Positions 20,610 through 32,097 of a stretch of 64,000 bases of DNA are shown here, one piece after another. The position numbers were made by a program, and so were the translations under genes. Position 1 is the stretch's first letter. Each line of letters begins with the position of its first letter. This DNA comes from Sinohyriopsis cumingii (taxonomy: Eukaryota > Mollusca > Bivalvia > Unionida > Unionidae), in assembly GCA_028554795.2 (NCBI GenBank), contig CM068839.1:46221440-46285439 (forward strand), in the 5' to 3' direction. The notes below the pieces were generated by a model, which was not told the DNA's origin, did no database searches, and saw only the letters and a list, made by a program, of their open reading frames with translations.

Positions 20610-21010
20610 GTGGACTCCTACACCAGCAAGTACAATCTTCACCTTCTCACCTCCATTAATGAACCATCTAGCGATTCCTTGTCCTTGTATATGACTGATC
20701 GTATTTAAGTCGTGACTAATATATAGATCAGTACGTTGACGTACACTGATATCATTTGATGTTTTACAAGCAAGGACATATCAACAACATGCAGCATCGA
20801 TACGATTCATAAATGCTTGGCCAGGTGTTGGTTGGTTTTAGAATCAAGACATATATCAAGTCGTGTTGCATGGCTACCGCAATTGTATCCGGAAGGCTGC
20901 TTATCACCTTGATATTTAATCCATGATGTTCCTGATAGCATTGTCAAAGCTGCACTGACATCGCCGCCAGCGACTTTATTTAAGAAATGTAAACGTGTTT
21001 GCCCCACATC
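20610..21010 (-). pseudogene. Decayed PLA2-domain ORF (C1)
   Basis: The segment VAGGDVSAALTMLSGTSW followed by GYNCG...TRLDICLDSKTN lines up with RGGDIAAKLSKLPGTPW and GYSYCGPGTRLDIRLDDQN of the E1 PLA2 ORF. The catalytic His-Asp region is destroyed. A C-terminal GIARWFINGGEKVKIVLAGV matches the E1 tail after PLA2. Stops and frameshifts are present. Confidence 0.7.
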
Positions 21011-21160
21011 GAATATACGTTTCCTTTATTGTCTCTCCATTATTACGCCTTAGAACCCACCCTGGATAGGCAATACGAATACTTCTGTGACTTTGCGCAG
21101 AAAATGAAGACATGATTGTGATATATGCAACTATTCTGCTGCCACTTAACATGGCATCAT
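20976..21160 (-). pseudogene. Decayed zinc-ribbon (DUF5679-like) ORF (C1)
   Basis: VLRRNNGETIKETYIRCGAN followed by TFTFLK parallels the E1 zinc ribbon (TTRNNRSVLTGKCVQCG, KKFRF). The frame ends in TAA just where the PLA2 frame begins, in a different register, as in C2. Confidence 0.6.
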
Positions 21161-21479
21161 AAGAAAGAAATTCACCATTATTAAATTTTCCGGCCAAGTA
21201 ACGCATAAACCACCCTATCATAGTTACGATGAAACTGGAAAATCCGTGTTTCGAAACTTTGTTTGCGCATTAATCATTGGCTCAGCTTGATCAGGAACAA
21301 TTCCACCGCTGATCAAACCAACGAAGTGTATTTTGGCAAGTGCAGAGGATACTACTTAAAACGGTACAAGACTAATATTGGAAGAAGTGGCAGTTCCAAT
21401 GGGCATTGAAGAAATGTGCAAAATTAGTAAGATGGTTAATCACAAAATATATTAGTATCTGCACTTGTTTCTAGATATT

Positions 21480-22765
21480 TCTACACGAACAAATAAAACA
21501 ACCATGACGTTGTATTATGTAGATTCCGCGCCTGTGAAACAGTATATGTACAGGACGAATCGTCTCAAACAGGAATGTTTGAAAAAAATAATTTCAATAT
21601 TTGCTGGAGAATGATTTCATAGAATCGAGGAAACATGATTGTAGTTCACCATGTATTTTGTACCGAATCCAAATAATACTTTCCGCATGTGCACAGGCTA
21701 TAAAAAGACGAACATTATGACCAAACAGAGTGATTTCCAATGCCAAGGATCGATGGCAGCACTGACAAAATTAGAAGTAGAATATATGTCACAAACTCGA
21801 CCTTTTGTAAGAATTCTGGCACATTCCACAGAAGGAAAGGACAAGGAAACTTTCGGCATTTGTAAGTCCAGATGGACTTTAGCAGTATTAAGTGATGACG
21901 CTGGATGAAGGGTTTGCCTTGAACTTTTCAATGCATAGTGAAAAGGACTACATCTGATATGATAATTGCAATTCTTACATTGATGACATCATCATCTATA
22001 ACGGCACATGTAAATATCATTTAGAGTATTCGGAATTTGTTTGACAGACGCATGCAAATTTGACAATTGTTTATATAAAACTGTGTTTTGCTGTATTTGT
22101 ATAACATTTATAAGATATATAATGATACATAGGCAAGATAAACCCATATATCTTTAGGTTCAGGCTATTTCTTTATTCCCTATACCTATCAGTAAAATGC
22201 AACTGGTACGATTTTCGGTTTAGGCTGGATAGTCTCAATGTTTTCCATAATTGCTGAAACTCTGACAAATGTGTTGTCAAGAAAAACAAGTTTATTTGGC
22301 CTGAAAAATGTCAAGAGGCCTTTGATGAGTTAAAGGCTATACTTAAGAGTGGAACAGTTCTTTCAACTCTAAATTTCAGTTAGTTATTCAAATCTTCTGT
22401 TGCTGCAAGTGATGTTGCGCATAGTGTAGTATTGATTAAAGAAGACAAAAATGGTGTAGATCATACAAATTGCTATCTTTCTAAAAAATGAAATAAGAGC
22501 CAGAGAAATTATTCCACAGTCAATGATGAATGTTTGGGTTTCAAATTGGCATTGCAACACCTTCAAGTGCATAATAGGACAGATCCTTCTCCGATTATAA
22601 TGTTCAGTAATCACACACCCCTTATTTGCATTGCCAAGAAGACAAACACACATCCGAAATCATTCTGATGAAGTGTTATGTTACAGGAATACAATATTGA
22701 CATTAGGCACGTTAAGAAAAAATAGTCTGATAGCAGATGTACTTTCACGTGTACATAAATATTTT
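21480..22765 (+). pseudogene. Ty3/gypsy-type pol remnant (RT and RNase H)
   Basis: Frame-shifted pieces match the copy at 35280-36545. They include a LLENDFIE.. SPCIL region of the reverse transcriptase, and later an RNase H part with DHTPL-like and LQEYNIDIRHVK segments. Many stops; no LTR recognised. Confidence 0.7.
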
Positions 22766-22819
22766 ATTATTTGATGTATAATTTGTTTTATTCATAATTC
22801 ATGTTATGCATTTTTGTAC

Positions 22820-22822
<3 letters not shown>

Positions 22823-22902
<80 letters not shown>
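22823..22902. repeat. (AT)n microsatellite
   Basis: About 80 nt of alternating AT; the (IY)n frame across it is an artefact. Confidence 0.98.
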
Positions 22903-22910
<8 letters not shown>

Positions 22911-23367
22911 GGTTTTGCAATGTATATTGGATTTAACCTAGCTCAAAATCAAATTTATTTTCCACTTGACCGAATTATTAGATTTCTTTTATTCCATAAA
23001 CCAGCTAAAGTATTCTCTAAGATTGTCAGTTCGAATATCTAAATATATCTAACATTTTATTTTGTAAGCATTTAGACCTTTCTAGAAGGATAATTGTCAT
23101 GGTGTTTTTGTCTTTTGTTTTAATAAAAATGAATATTGTGACATATGTCAAATGGAAAAGTATGTATTCCTGTTACTGAAAAAAATATTCATTTGTTCTT
23201 TAAGATCTAGCAGAATCAAATTTGTATTATTGTTTAGTCTAGAAGTTCTTTTGGGCTGAAATGTATTTCTTCAAATTATTTCATTGAGTCATTATTTGTT
23301 TCCTCATACAAAATTATATTCTTGAATATAGCGAATTCATACGTTGAATTATAGCATATACATACAC

Positions 23368-23370
<3 letters not shown>

Positions 23371-23458
<88 letters not shown>
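23371..23458. repeat. (TA)n microsatellite
   Basis: About 88 nt of alternating TA. Confidence 0.98.
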
Positions 23459-23461
<3 letters not shown>

Positions 23462-23519
23462 TACGTTCTTTTGCTAAAGACAACTGATATCCATATGGGT
23501 CACAAAACCATATTTCGAC

Positions 23520-23950
23520 TTAATCATCGGTTCTAGAAGAGTCACAATCAAAATGAGTCATTAAATCTTCTAAGGAATAGCCAAGACTGTGTTGATGCAA
23601 ACAATAATACACACAATACTGTCCGCACACCATGGAATCTGTGCATTGTAATTTCACATTATTGAAGAGTGTAATCTGGGCATTTATTCTCATAAAGTCG
23701 ATGGTGTTGTCTTGCAAAGGTGGCAATCCCTACGAATAAAAATACTCCATCGTACATCTTCGGGAAAGTTGACGGCTACCAAATGAGTTCCTGGGAGATG
23801 ACTGTCGTCCTTGTTGATGACATATGATCGATGGTCTTTAGGTTTGCAATGATGAAGTTCATATTTATTGCACACGACAGGATTCCATGATGCGGAATAC
23901 AACTGTTTTTCAAAAGGTAATAAAGTTCCTAGGTATCCATTTTTTTCACT
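23520..23950 (-). pseudogene. Adenain/Ulp1-like maturation cysteine protease remnant
   Basis: Two frames (23690-23902, 23520-23726) together resemble the Polinton/adenovirus maturation protease. First HLPGTHLVAVNFPED with the catalytic His, then MVCGQYCVYYCL with the catalytic Cys, and SLEDLMTHF at the end. The usual Asp-Ser-Tyr-Gly stretch between them is eroded, and one frameshift separates the halves. In intact relatives the enzyme cleaves capsid precursors. Confidence 0.8.
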
Positions 23951-24072
23951 GGGAAAGATAAATTATAAATTCAATCCTGACTTTTCGCTAGAAAATCTCT
24001 GTGGAGTAAACGGCTCTTTGTAGGGATTCAGTGCGATGAATCTCCAGAGAAGTCAGTGGAGGGGAGAAATGA

Positions 24073-24470
24073 TCAACAAGTATTTATACACTGATACAAC
24101 GCTTCCTCTTCCGAGATGAGACCGAAATCGTCATCTAGATACTCGTCCATGTTTTCTTCTTGACTCATCATCGGGCATTTATCGTGTTTAATTAGACTGG
24201 AATGATCATTTTGACGACCGTAACAGTGCTTCTTGCTCAACCCTGTAATTTGTTCTGCCAGGTGTTTGGCAAAACAGGACACTAAATGTTGCTCTTGTTC
24301 TGGTCATCGTGATATCACCATAGCCTCTTCTTCTTTGTCGTTGGGTTCTACTTCCAAGACGTCCTTGCATTCCATTTCCAAAGAGGCTCCACATTGCAAG
24401 GAGTCTTCGATAGTTTCTAATAGTCTTAATTTGTTTTCATAAACAGTTATTTTCTAGAGCGTTTTCGAAT
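24073..24470 (-). pseudogene. Unidentified acidic Polinton gene remnant
   Basis: Overlapping minus frames 24073-24282 and 24206-24394 share one degraded gene between the capsid and protease genes. Contains MMSQEENMDEYLDDDFGLIS. Family not recognised. Confidence 0.35.
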
Positions 24471-24539
24471 TCGGCATACAATATATGACGTTCATCGTCT
24501 TGGTTAGAGCTTTATACTGAAGTTCCACAAGCAGTTGAC

Positions 24540-25560
24540 CTAATTGTATTGGGTAGAAATGGCCCTCGTCGCTATCTTGGTCTGCAGAGAATTGATTTCT
24601 AGCCTCTTGCATAATCGTCGTAATACGTACTCTAGCTGCTGTTGGAACCCAACTTCGTACAGGTACAAGTACAATCTCAAGTAATTCTTGTGGACAAACT
24701 TACGTTCGTAGGGTCTGGTACAAAAAGTCTTGCCATCGCGACTGACTTCAATCATAGACACTCTGTAGTGCCTAATCTCGATAGGACTGGCAGTGACGAC
24801 TCCGTTGAGAGCTTCGTTGCTCACGATACCAGTGATTACACGTTTGGGTAACTGTCCTTGAAACAGATGATCTTCGATCTTGGATAAGAGTGTGTGGCAA
24901 TGGTGAAGGTTTTCACTTCCGCGCGCCGTATCGGGTACTTGGCGGTCGTTCTGCTCGCAGTGTTACTGATGTGGTTTCCTACATATCGCATGTAGATTCT
25001 AGCTTCTTGGATGATGGTTTTGTGCTTGTTGGCATGAGCCATCAAACAGAAAAAAAGGTTCTGCTGAAATTTAGTCTCAAGCGGATATCCACCCCTTTCA
25101 GCAAACACTTTTCTTCCAAACACATGTCCAAATGCAAACGATTCATCAGTTCTAAACTACGTTCTTGCAGTATTTTCTTTTGACGGTCGTTAAAACCAAC
25201 ATTGTGATGATCGTCGGCTGCTATCTTGCCCGTGTTGTAGAACGTGTCCTCGCCCGCTGTGTCAGGTTTCCATAATACACAAGCATCCAGATGAGTGTTC
25301 TTGGAGTCTTTCCCCTACGTCAAGAGATTTTCGAGGTACGCTCGCTAAGAGTAAGTATCCATGCTACCGCTGACTATGTTGTTTCTTAAGTACAATCCAC
25401 TTCACTGAACAAGGAATGCATGAAATTGTTGACGAGAAATACTCCTGGAGCGGTGCGATCTCTTTTAATAACTTTGGTTTTCAGGTACAAGTAACAGCTA
25501 TTGAGGTCGATTTAATCTTCGAGCTGTCATTTTGATGTCACCATCCGTTTCAAACCGAAC
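24540..25560 (-). pseudogene. Polinton jelly-roll capsid protein (F54H12.2-like) remnant
   Basis: Pieces in order match the widespread metazoan protein annotated as F54H12.2-like, a Polinton capsid protein. YLYLKTKV and NNFMHSLFSEVD lie near 25430-25510, then a conserved Tyr-Leu-rich stretch near 25330, LFFCLMAHANKHKT, and TAKYPIRRAEVKTFTI near 24930. A final part lies in 24540-24824. There are at least three frameshifts plus stops. Which capsid role (major or minor) the family has I cannot settle from memory. Confidence 0.75.
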
Positions 25561-25776
25561 GAAACGCATATTCCAGCATATCTCCTAAACCATGTCCTCG
25601 CTGTCAAACGACTCCTTGATTACAGGTTACATGACTTTTCCTTTGGAGAAAGAATAATTTGTCCCAGATCTCGTTTTATACCATTGCTGACGCTGTCGAA
25701 ATACAACTTACTGACGGGAACAAAACTAGGATGTACAAATTATCGGTGAAGGTGATATGTGTTTCCACCTTCTTCG

Positions 25777-26140
25777 TCATTGGTTGTGGCAGAATCCGCT
25801 TTCAAAGGAATGACTCAGTAACGGTGCGGATGTCTGTCCCACCACGTTGTACTCCACCACATCAGAGTACACAAAGATCAAATCTAATTCTTGGCTCAGT
25901 TCTACACAGTAACGAAAAATCCTCGAAAATCCAAGTTGTTTGTGATGGGTGGCATGAGTGGATCTTTGACCATCCTGAGGTCTCCACTCAAACAATTCAG
26001 GACAAAATTTTATGGTCAACGTTTTGGCATCTGAAACTTTCATTCCCAGGCGAAGAGCTATTTTGTGGTACTCGATGGCAAACAACGTATCTAATTTGGA
26101 CGAAATCGTTTCAACCAGATCATAACCGGTTAAAAAAATA
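25777..26140 (-). pseudogene. Second Polinton capsid-type protein remnant
   Basis: The frame 25777-26085 contains LDLIFVYSDVVEYNVVGQTS then APLL, typical of a Polinton virion protein that carries a Y-x-D-...-VG-...-PLL motif (penton/minor capsid type by my recollection). The N-terminal part upstream to about 26400 is degraded and not assignable. It lies just upstream of the F54H12.2-like gene, as in other Polintons. Confidence 0.6.
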
Positions 26141-26419
26141 GACTGCGGAAATTTGTATTATATAGATGCACATTGGAGTATCGGGTGACACTGGTCGTTT
26201 CATAGAGGATCTCCAGTTCCAAAGATTTGACAGAAAACAACGCTTTGAGTTTTATGTACACGTTCTCCACACCACACTCACATTTTTTTTTGTGTGTAGA
26301 TCTTGCAGAGACGAACTCAGAGAAGGAGAGGTACCTGTTTCTGAGGCTGTGTTGAACGACGTGATGGTCACTTTTTATAGTCAATGACTTGCAAAGCGTC
26401 GATCCGCGAATCAAAACTC

Positions 26420-26600
26420 AAGGGTATCCTTTCCACTAACTCAGAGATCGATTTCGAAGTCAAAGATACGACTCATGCAAATTTGGAAACGAAGTCGATG
26501 ACACAAAGCATGTAGTTGTAGCCACGATTGATGGTCGCCAAATGAGAGACATCGGCTAAACCGGCTTGCCATTGATGATTGATGCCATCCTCTCGTTTGC
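26420..26600 (-). pseudogene. Polinton integrase fragment
   Basis: HQWQAGLADVSHLATINRGY then NYMLCVIDFVSKFA is the start of the integrase catalytic core (usually W-Q-x-D-L, with the Asp here replaced by Gly). Only the first part of the core survives. It is a different lineage from the E1 integrase. Confidence 0.7.
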
Positions 26601-26792
26601 CATTTCTGGAAAATGGGATTGAGTAACGTGTACGTTACTTGTTATTTTAACCGTCGTTATACTTGAGGTAAGCTTACACTTTTCAGACGGGTTTTATGAA
26701 CACAAAATAATTTTTGAACTCGTCCATAGCCAGCAGGATGGGCTAGATAGGACTAAGCACTGGCTAACAAATTATCCATTAGGACTCCCTCT

Positions 26793-26996
26793 TCAATAAG
26801 TCATCCGCTCTTTACGGATGCCACTCTGGCTTTGGTGAGGTGGTTTCGAAATGGCTTTACGTGTCCGACGTGACACGGGATACGAAGTCGAGGGTACTGT
26901 TGGTGGCAATAGGATAACTTTTGTCTTGCGTTCTTTTTTCACCTCTGATTTCCCAGTTTTCTTTTTCACATCTATCAATGAAGGAGTGTAGCTCAT
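26793..26996 (-). pseudogene. Short Lys/Arg-rich ORF, possible Polinton basic protein
   Basis: 67 codons, MSYTPSLIDVKKKTGKSEVK onward, with PVSRRTRKAISKP. Composition is like a small DNA-binding or core protein. Not recognised. Confidence 0.3.
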
Positions 26997-27230
26997 CTTT
27001 TAAACCCAAGCTTTGATTTTGTCTAGTTGGGGAATGGGGAAGGAGTCAACAAGGACGCTGCAGTCTTACTACTGATGGGAGCCTCAAACGGCGTTTGAAA
27101 GACTTCTCGTGCCTCTTCTTACTATGGTCCTCGTGGGGTTGCGTCTGCGTTGGTTACTGTGGGTGGTGACTTTGATGGGCTTTTCATCAGGTTCTTTCAG
27201 TGCAGTTTGAGCTGTTTCGTCTAAAGCTTT

Positions 27231-27990
27231 CTAGTGAAAGAGTTGAGCACGTTTTATAACCTGGCCGTGCAGTTGTGGTTTTTGTCTTCCGTTTCGGATA
27301 ACTTGGTGCAATCCATCAACGATTGCAAGTCGTGCTGTAACTGTGACATCTTGGTCAAATGAGGATTGGAAGATAAATGCGGGGTGCATTGTTCTTGGCA
27401 ATGATGACATTATATCCATCGTTTGTAGGGGACTAAAGTCAGCTTTCGTCCATCCATCACATTCGTAAGTACAAGTGTGAGATCATTTCACCGAGTAGGT
27501 TCCTTTTATCTTCTTGGTATTTATTTGATCTTGAAGCACTGGACCAAGCATGAGTTCCGTTGTTTCCTGAAATCATTGTTTCCGCCAAGAGTCTTATCAA
27601 CAGGTCAAAGATCCTCCACGCTGCACCAAAAATGTTTTCTTTTGACGGACAGGTATTTCCTTTTTCACCATTTGGCGAAGAGAGTGTCGATGCTTGGCTA
27701 AATGTTCTTTCTGATGTTTAGACAAAGGTATCGTTCCTTTCAAGAAATTCAGGCAACATACGCATATGGTATCGACGACGTCTTTGGAGCCGTTTTCGCA
27801 TGGGTGGAGGACCTTTGGACATGACGGACAACACGTCCCAATGTTTAGCTAAACGACGAGGCTGTCATTTTCTTTTCTTTCCAGTCTGAGGCGAAGAGAG
27901 TGGCTTTTTGGGGTGACATTTTCGTTAGTTCCGAGCACACACAAAATACACAGACGTCGAAGACTTGGCACACGTCCTTTTATCTTAATT
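27231..27990 (-). pseudogene. Zinc-finger-type Polinton gene remnant
   Basis: Minus-strand segment with TCCPSCPKVL, ICVCCLNFLKG and LSKHQKEHLAKHRH near 27640-27850, a Cys/His pattern of one or two fingers. The frame 27231-27419 (MDIMSSLPRTMHPAFIFQSS onward) may belong to the same or next gene. 28000-28270 contains a partly duplicated, degraded version of the same upstream segment. Confidence 0.4.
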
Positions 27991-28369
27991 TTTGGGGTGT
28001 ATTTTTTGTAGTAGGTCAAAGGGTCTTAGACCAGTGTTTTTGACGAACGGTTGTACTATTGCATCGCCAAAAAACCATGCCCTTTCGTTGCTCCTCTTTT
28101 TCTTTGGACGATTTGTCCCTTTCTTCGGTTACCGATGTTGGGCAAAACGTTGTTTCGGATGTTGGGTCAAAAGACAAGACTGTCGTTTTCTTTTTCTTTC
28201 TGGACAGTAGAACTACGATGGCAGTGGTGTACGCTTCTAGCAGGTGACATCTTTTTGCGTTCAGGAGCACAAAATCACTAATGCCTATCTCTTGCCACTT
28301 GTCTTTTTTATAGCGGAATGTGTCCCCACGGATTGTCGGTACAACGTGTCAACTTAATGACAGGCATCA

Positions 28370-28785
28370 CTAATCGTTGAGGTTTCGCAACGGACTAAAT
28401 CGGGAGAGTTCTGTCTTGGGTAAATCCAGGAAACTCTGTAACATGCCCGATCTCACTTGGACTTTAATTTTAGGAGAGGGTACGTTTCTAACAGCTGCCA
28501 CTGCAGCTAACGACGGGGAGGAGGATGATGTCACCGACGGAGGAGTTCCTTGAGGCACGGGTTTCCAGTTTTTGACGGGAGTCAAATTGGATTTGGCTGG
28601 TATCACTAACAGCGGTGAAGTGGGGAACCTGAGGCTACTGGAGACACTGCTATCGCCGTCGCAGTTCTTGGCTCGGGAATGTAATGTTGCACCTGGGTCA
28701 TATTACCTATCTTGCGGGAAGAAGCTGTTTTCTTGGGTCTTTTCTTGGAAAAAAATTCTTGAGACTTTTCTTGTTCAGGGGCCAT
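28370..28785 (-). pseudogene. Basic then Pro/Ser-rich protein, frameshifted
   Basis: An ATG at 28785 gives MAPEQEKSQEFFSKKRPKKT, a basic start. The frame breaks near 28610 and continues in the open frame 28370-28606, rich in Pro, Ser and Val. Probably one virion or regulatory gene with a single frameshift; no family recognised. Confidence 0.4.
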
Positions 28786-28913
28786 GATCGGGTTTTGACA
28801 CTACTGCTCTTTTTCTTCTGAGTACATTTTGCTTTTTACCGAGTAGTTTTCTTCTTAGGGTCAATGTTGGGCATTAAGATCCCATTTTAAGAAATAACCA
28901 CTACCTACATGTT

Positions 28914-29105
28914 TCAAAATGACTTGCTTTCGGTTTGAGTGTGGATTCTAGGATCTGCTAATTTCGTCAAGGCTACTTTGATTCTGTCAGAAAAGCTTCT
29001 GCTTTGATGAGGGATGTGAACGATGCCTTGAAACGATTGACGTGCTGTTACTGTAAACCATCGAAAGACTTCTCTGAGACTGTCTTTTAAGACAAGAGCA
29101 CGCAT
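28914..29105 (-). pseudogene. Unidentified short Polinton ORF
   Basis: 63 codons directly after the packaging ATPase: LVLKDSLREVFRWFTVTARQ onward. It could be a remnant of a larger gene. Not recognised. Confidence 0.3.
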
Positions 29106-29222
29106 TTGTGAATTATGTCGCGACTAATGCATTATAAGGCACAAAGCAATTTGACTGGAAGATGAGACTTTAGAGATATTACGTTGACGATGTGTAAGAC
29201 AGACCAAAAGTGTTGGAGGTTT

Positions 29223-29600
29223 TCAAAGTTTTTTTTTAAGTCGACGGGGACGAGTACACGACAGGTTCTCCGTCTTGGCACCATCTGTAAAACAGATGGG
29301 TACGCTATCGCAAAAAATCGGGTTAGTGGGTTTTAAATTGACAAGTAAGTAGGCGTGACCGGTTTGAGTGACATCATTGTACGCATGAGTCAGCCAAGGA
29401 GATCCTAACTGTTTGGCTAACACTTGTACTTGCGATTTATCTCTGGGACTTTTAAATAAGACCACGTAATGAACATTGCGAATGATGGTGCGATAGGCTT
29501 TACTTTATCAAAGCAAATTTTGGCAGATGTAAATTAAACTGGCATTACGGTGATGCCTCTTGCGCGTAAACCACAGTTTAATTTCTTTTTCGTCTTCTCC
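29223..29600 (-). pseudogene. Packaging ATPase C-terminal remnant (Polinton A32 type)
   Basis: LWFTRKRHHRNASLIYICQN near 29530-29570, then VVLFKSPRDKSQVQVLAKQ, AYNDVTQTGHAYLLVNLKP: the conserved C-terminal half of the Polinton ATPase, usually SHHRN..., LFKNPRDK and HGYLLVDL. Two in-frame stops follow ICQNLL. The Walker A half upstream is missing. Confidence 0.85.
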
Positions 29601-29639
29601 TAACATGCGTGAGAAAAGTTTTAAAACATAACTAAACTA

Positions 29640-30770
29640 ATTCATCTATTATACATCCCTTACGTATGTATCTTGCCGATATAAATGAAACAAACTACTT
29701 TTTTCAGTATTAAGGGCTAGTGTTGATTCTTCTAATCAGCATGGACATCAGGAGAATATTTGCTTTTTGTCATTGTTATGTTTAAGCGAGCGAGTGACCA
29801 ATTCAGGCTATAGATTGATTCTATATATTTAAAGGTGATGTGTAGATGGGACGAAAAAAAATCATTTTCGTATGCCTTTCCTGTTAAAAAGTTTTTTCTC
29901 TATATGCTAAATCCACCTTGGTTTTCACATGCAATTTTATTATACAGAACTGGAAGATAGGGCATACGTCAGCGAACGATGTTCCTAACAGATTGAGGCC
30001 AAACTATCAGGGTTCATTGAACCCATAAAAGCCCGGGGTAGGTGGCACCATTCCCTTTCACAGGAACAACTAACAGGCTGCGGTGCAGTCAGAAAAAAGT
30101 GGCACATGCACAATTGTGCGCACGCCACTATAATTAAACTCAACAACAACAACAACAACGATGTTCCTGGTTTACTCAAGAATGATAAAGATGGTCCATA
30201 AATCAATTGCAAAAATGGACAACGGATATTTCTTTGAAGTTGATTCAGAATACCCCGAAGAACTAAACCGCACACATTATTAATATTAGTTTAAAACCAA
30301 AGAGTTGTCATTGCCATTGGCCCGATGCCCCGAGCGAAGTTGTCCCCTTGTTTGTGTAGAATCGCAGACAAATGAGAACGCATATTTATTGAATAAACCA
30401 GGCTAGCAACAATTCAAATGATGTAATCAATTATGTAGTTATAAGTATAGTTAGTGGGTAGTTTGATTTCACCAACAAACTTGGATGAATCGATATATTC
30501 AGATTAATATCGATTCGCACACAACATCCGCACTTGCTTTTGAAAAAGAGTCCTTTAAGTCCATGAATAATTTCGTATTTGTCAAGTCGACGGAGAATAT
30601 ACGAAAACGAATTCGAGTCGACGTTATCAGTGAATAGTTATGTATTGCGACTGGAGGTAATGTTGTGTGAGATAAAGAAAATGGCAGACAAAATGTATAT
30701 AGTCATACGAGAAATTATCATGGAGATGACCATATACACCTTATTTTGTTTATTTTCCTAATTTCTTGAG
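29640..30770. other. Mostly unassigned; probable SINE tail at 30138-30160
   Basis: 29990-30160 ends in (CAA)n after a block containing the palindrome GCACAATTGTGC, similar in tail type to the SINE at 50.4 kb. No gene is supported elsewhere in this stretch. Confidence 0.4.
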
Positions 30771-30771
30771 C

Positions 30772-31066
30772 GCTCCGGTGCCCTAGTGTTTTAAGCGCCC
30801 GCCTCGTAAGCGGAAGGTTGTGGGTTCGAAACCATGCCGATTCATACCAAAGACTTATAAAAATGGTACCAACAGCTGCCTCGCTTGGCACTCACCATTA
30901 AGAGGTTAGTGTTAGGACTGGTCGGTCTGGTGTCAGGATAATGTGACTGGGTGGGACATCATGCTACATGTCTGCGGCACGATGCCCCATTGCTAGATAT
31001 GACTATAAACTGTCTCATTGCAGACATCGTAGCGATATGACTGAACAATTTTTAAAACTACGTTAA
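30772..31066 (+). mobile_element. tRNA-derived SINE
   Basis: tRNA-like head with a GCCCTAGTGTTTTAAG-type A box, an anticodon-like loop CTCGTAA between CCGC and GCGG, and a B box GGTTCGAAACC at 30823-30833. A conserved-looking body follows (ACTGGTCGGTCTGGTGTCAG, AATGTGACTGGGTGGG) and a tail ending in CTGAACAATTTTTAAAACTA. SINEs of this type are common in molluscs and some other marine invertebrates (recollection). Confidence 0.85.
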
Positions 31067-31302
31067 CAAATCCAGATCACACACACATCATGGGGATGTT
31101 ACTTGGGGGTCATCATATAAATCAACATTTGAATGATACTTGAGGGTCAGAAGTGTTTATAGGGTCAAAAGTGTTTATGGGATCAAATGGTAACAGTGTT
31201 ACATGTGGCTGACCTCAAGTGGGAGAGAACTAAATAATAGTATTCGAGATGGCCTCAGTACGCGTTGCTCTAGGCAGGTATGGAGAATTATGTGTGAGCT
31301 GT

Positions 31303-31614
31303 TTATAGAGACAAAAGGGTTATGGTGACAAACGGAAAATGACAAACAAATACTAATAAAGCACAAAGACACAAACTTATGGCAAAAGGGTACATCTTTT
31401 CCAAAAACGGGCCGTTGATTATGTCTTCTATTTTCACAAATTCTTGTACCATTTTCTCAGTCGTATGAAGAAATTTATCTTCTTCTTTACCGTCCTCAGA
31501 CATCCGCTCTGGATGGCCCATAGATATGAATTGTTCCTGCAGCGTCATCATATCTGAATTCACCCTGTCAAATACTGCTTGTTCTATTTTATTTTTCCTT
31601 TCTCTCTTTTGCAA
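31303..31614 (-). CDS. Small ORF with C-terminal membrane segment, unidentified
   Basis: 103 codons: charged N-terminal two thirds (MQKRERKNKIEQAVFDRVNS onward) and a hydrophobic C-terminus (FAISLCLCALLVFVCHF), suggesting a tail-anchored helix. It lies downstream of the gene B remnant on the same strand. It may be a surviving gene of the Polinton-like element or chance. 31620-32095 holds nothing recognisable. Confidence 0.3.
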   Translation of the reverse strand: MQKRERKNKIEQAVFDRVNSDMMTLQEQFISMGHPERMSEDGKEEDKFLHTTEKMVQEFVKIEDIINGPFLEKMYPFAISLCLCALLVFVCHFPFVTITLLSL

Positions 31615-32097
31615 AGGTAGACTTGATGTTTTTCAATCTCTTTTTTATGACTTTTCACACTAGGTTCGTTTAAGTTCGCTGATCCCCATCTAACAGTATT
31701 TAAGGGTGGGCAAGACCAATCTTCCCAGTCCTATATCTGTTCTACAGTACTCCCACCATGAAGTCAACAGCCTCCTTCACTTAACCCACTCTGCAGTGTT
31801 CACAGTATGTGTGTTTGTAATTCTAGGATTAGTTTGAGATTTAATTATCGTGTACCTTAAGTTCTATTTTTTCATTTTCACTTATGCTTTTGGTTCATAA
31901 ATTATTTGTTGCATTTCACAAACGTTGTCGTTTCTCATTCTTTTTCTTCTTGCTTATTTTAAGAATATAGACTTGTAACGCTTGCCACGACCAAGTCTTA
32001 CTTCTTTACCTGCTACTGGGGATAAATTGGTAGTCATCACCGCTGTTGCTGCTGACCTCTCAAGGGTAGTCATCGTGAAGGTAATGATCGCCGGGTG

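Larger units (their letters stand above)
20370..23305. mobile_element. C1: composite of decayed E1-like segment and Ty3/gypsy remnant
   Basis: Aligns along its length with C2 (34195-37265): the same order of integrase, PLA2 and zinc-ribbon remnants (minus strand), then Ty3 RT-RNase H remnant (plus strand), then shared non-coding sequence ending near 23305. C1 and C2 are either a segmental duplication or two insertions of one chimeric element. Confidence 0.75.
23520..29600 (-). mobile_element. P2: decayed classical Polinton, read leftward
   Basis: Minus-strand gene order: packaging ATPase, unknown, basic protein, zinc-finger protein, integrase, capsid-type protein, F54H12.2-like capsid protein, unknown acidic protein, adenain-like protease. 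All are broken. A remnant of the A/B gene pair at 32.1-32.7 kb may be part of the same insertion, split by deletions and the SINE at 30.8 kb (inference). Confidence 0.8.

Noticed and set aside
22806-23042. Open frame with (IY)n
   Set aside because: Produced by the (AT)n microsatellite.
25659-26141. 160-aa plus-strand gene
   Set aside because: Antisense shadow of the minus-strand capsid-type remnant.
30772-30845. Functional tRNA-Thr gene
   Set aside because: The head has a tRNA-like anticodon loop and B box, but stems are imperfect and it continues into a SINE body and tail.
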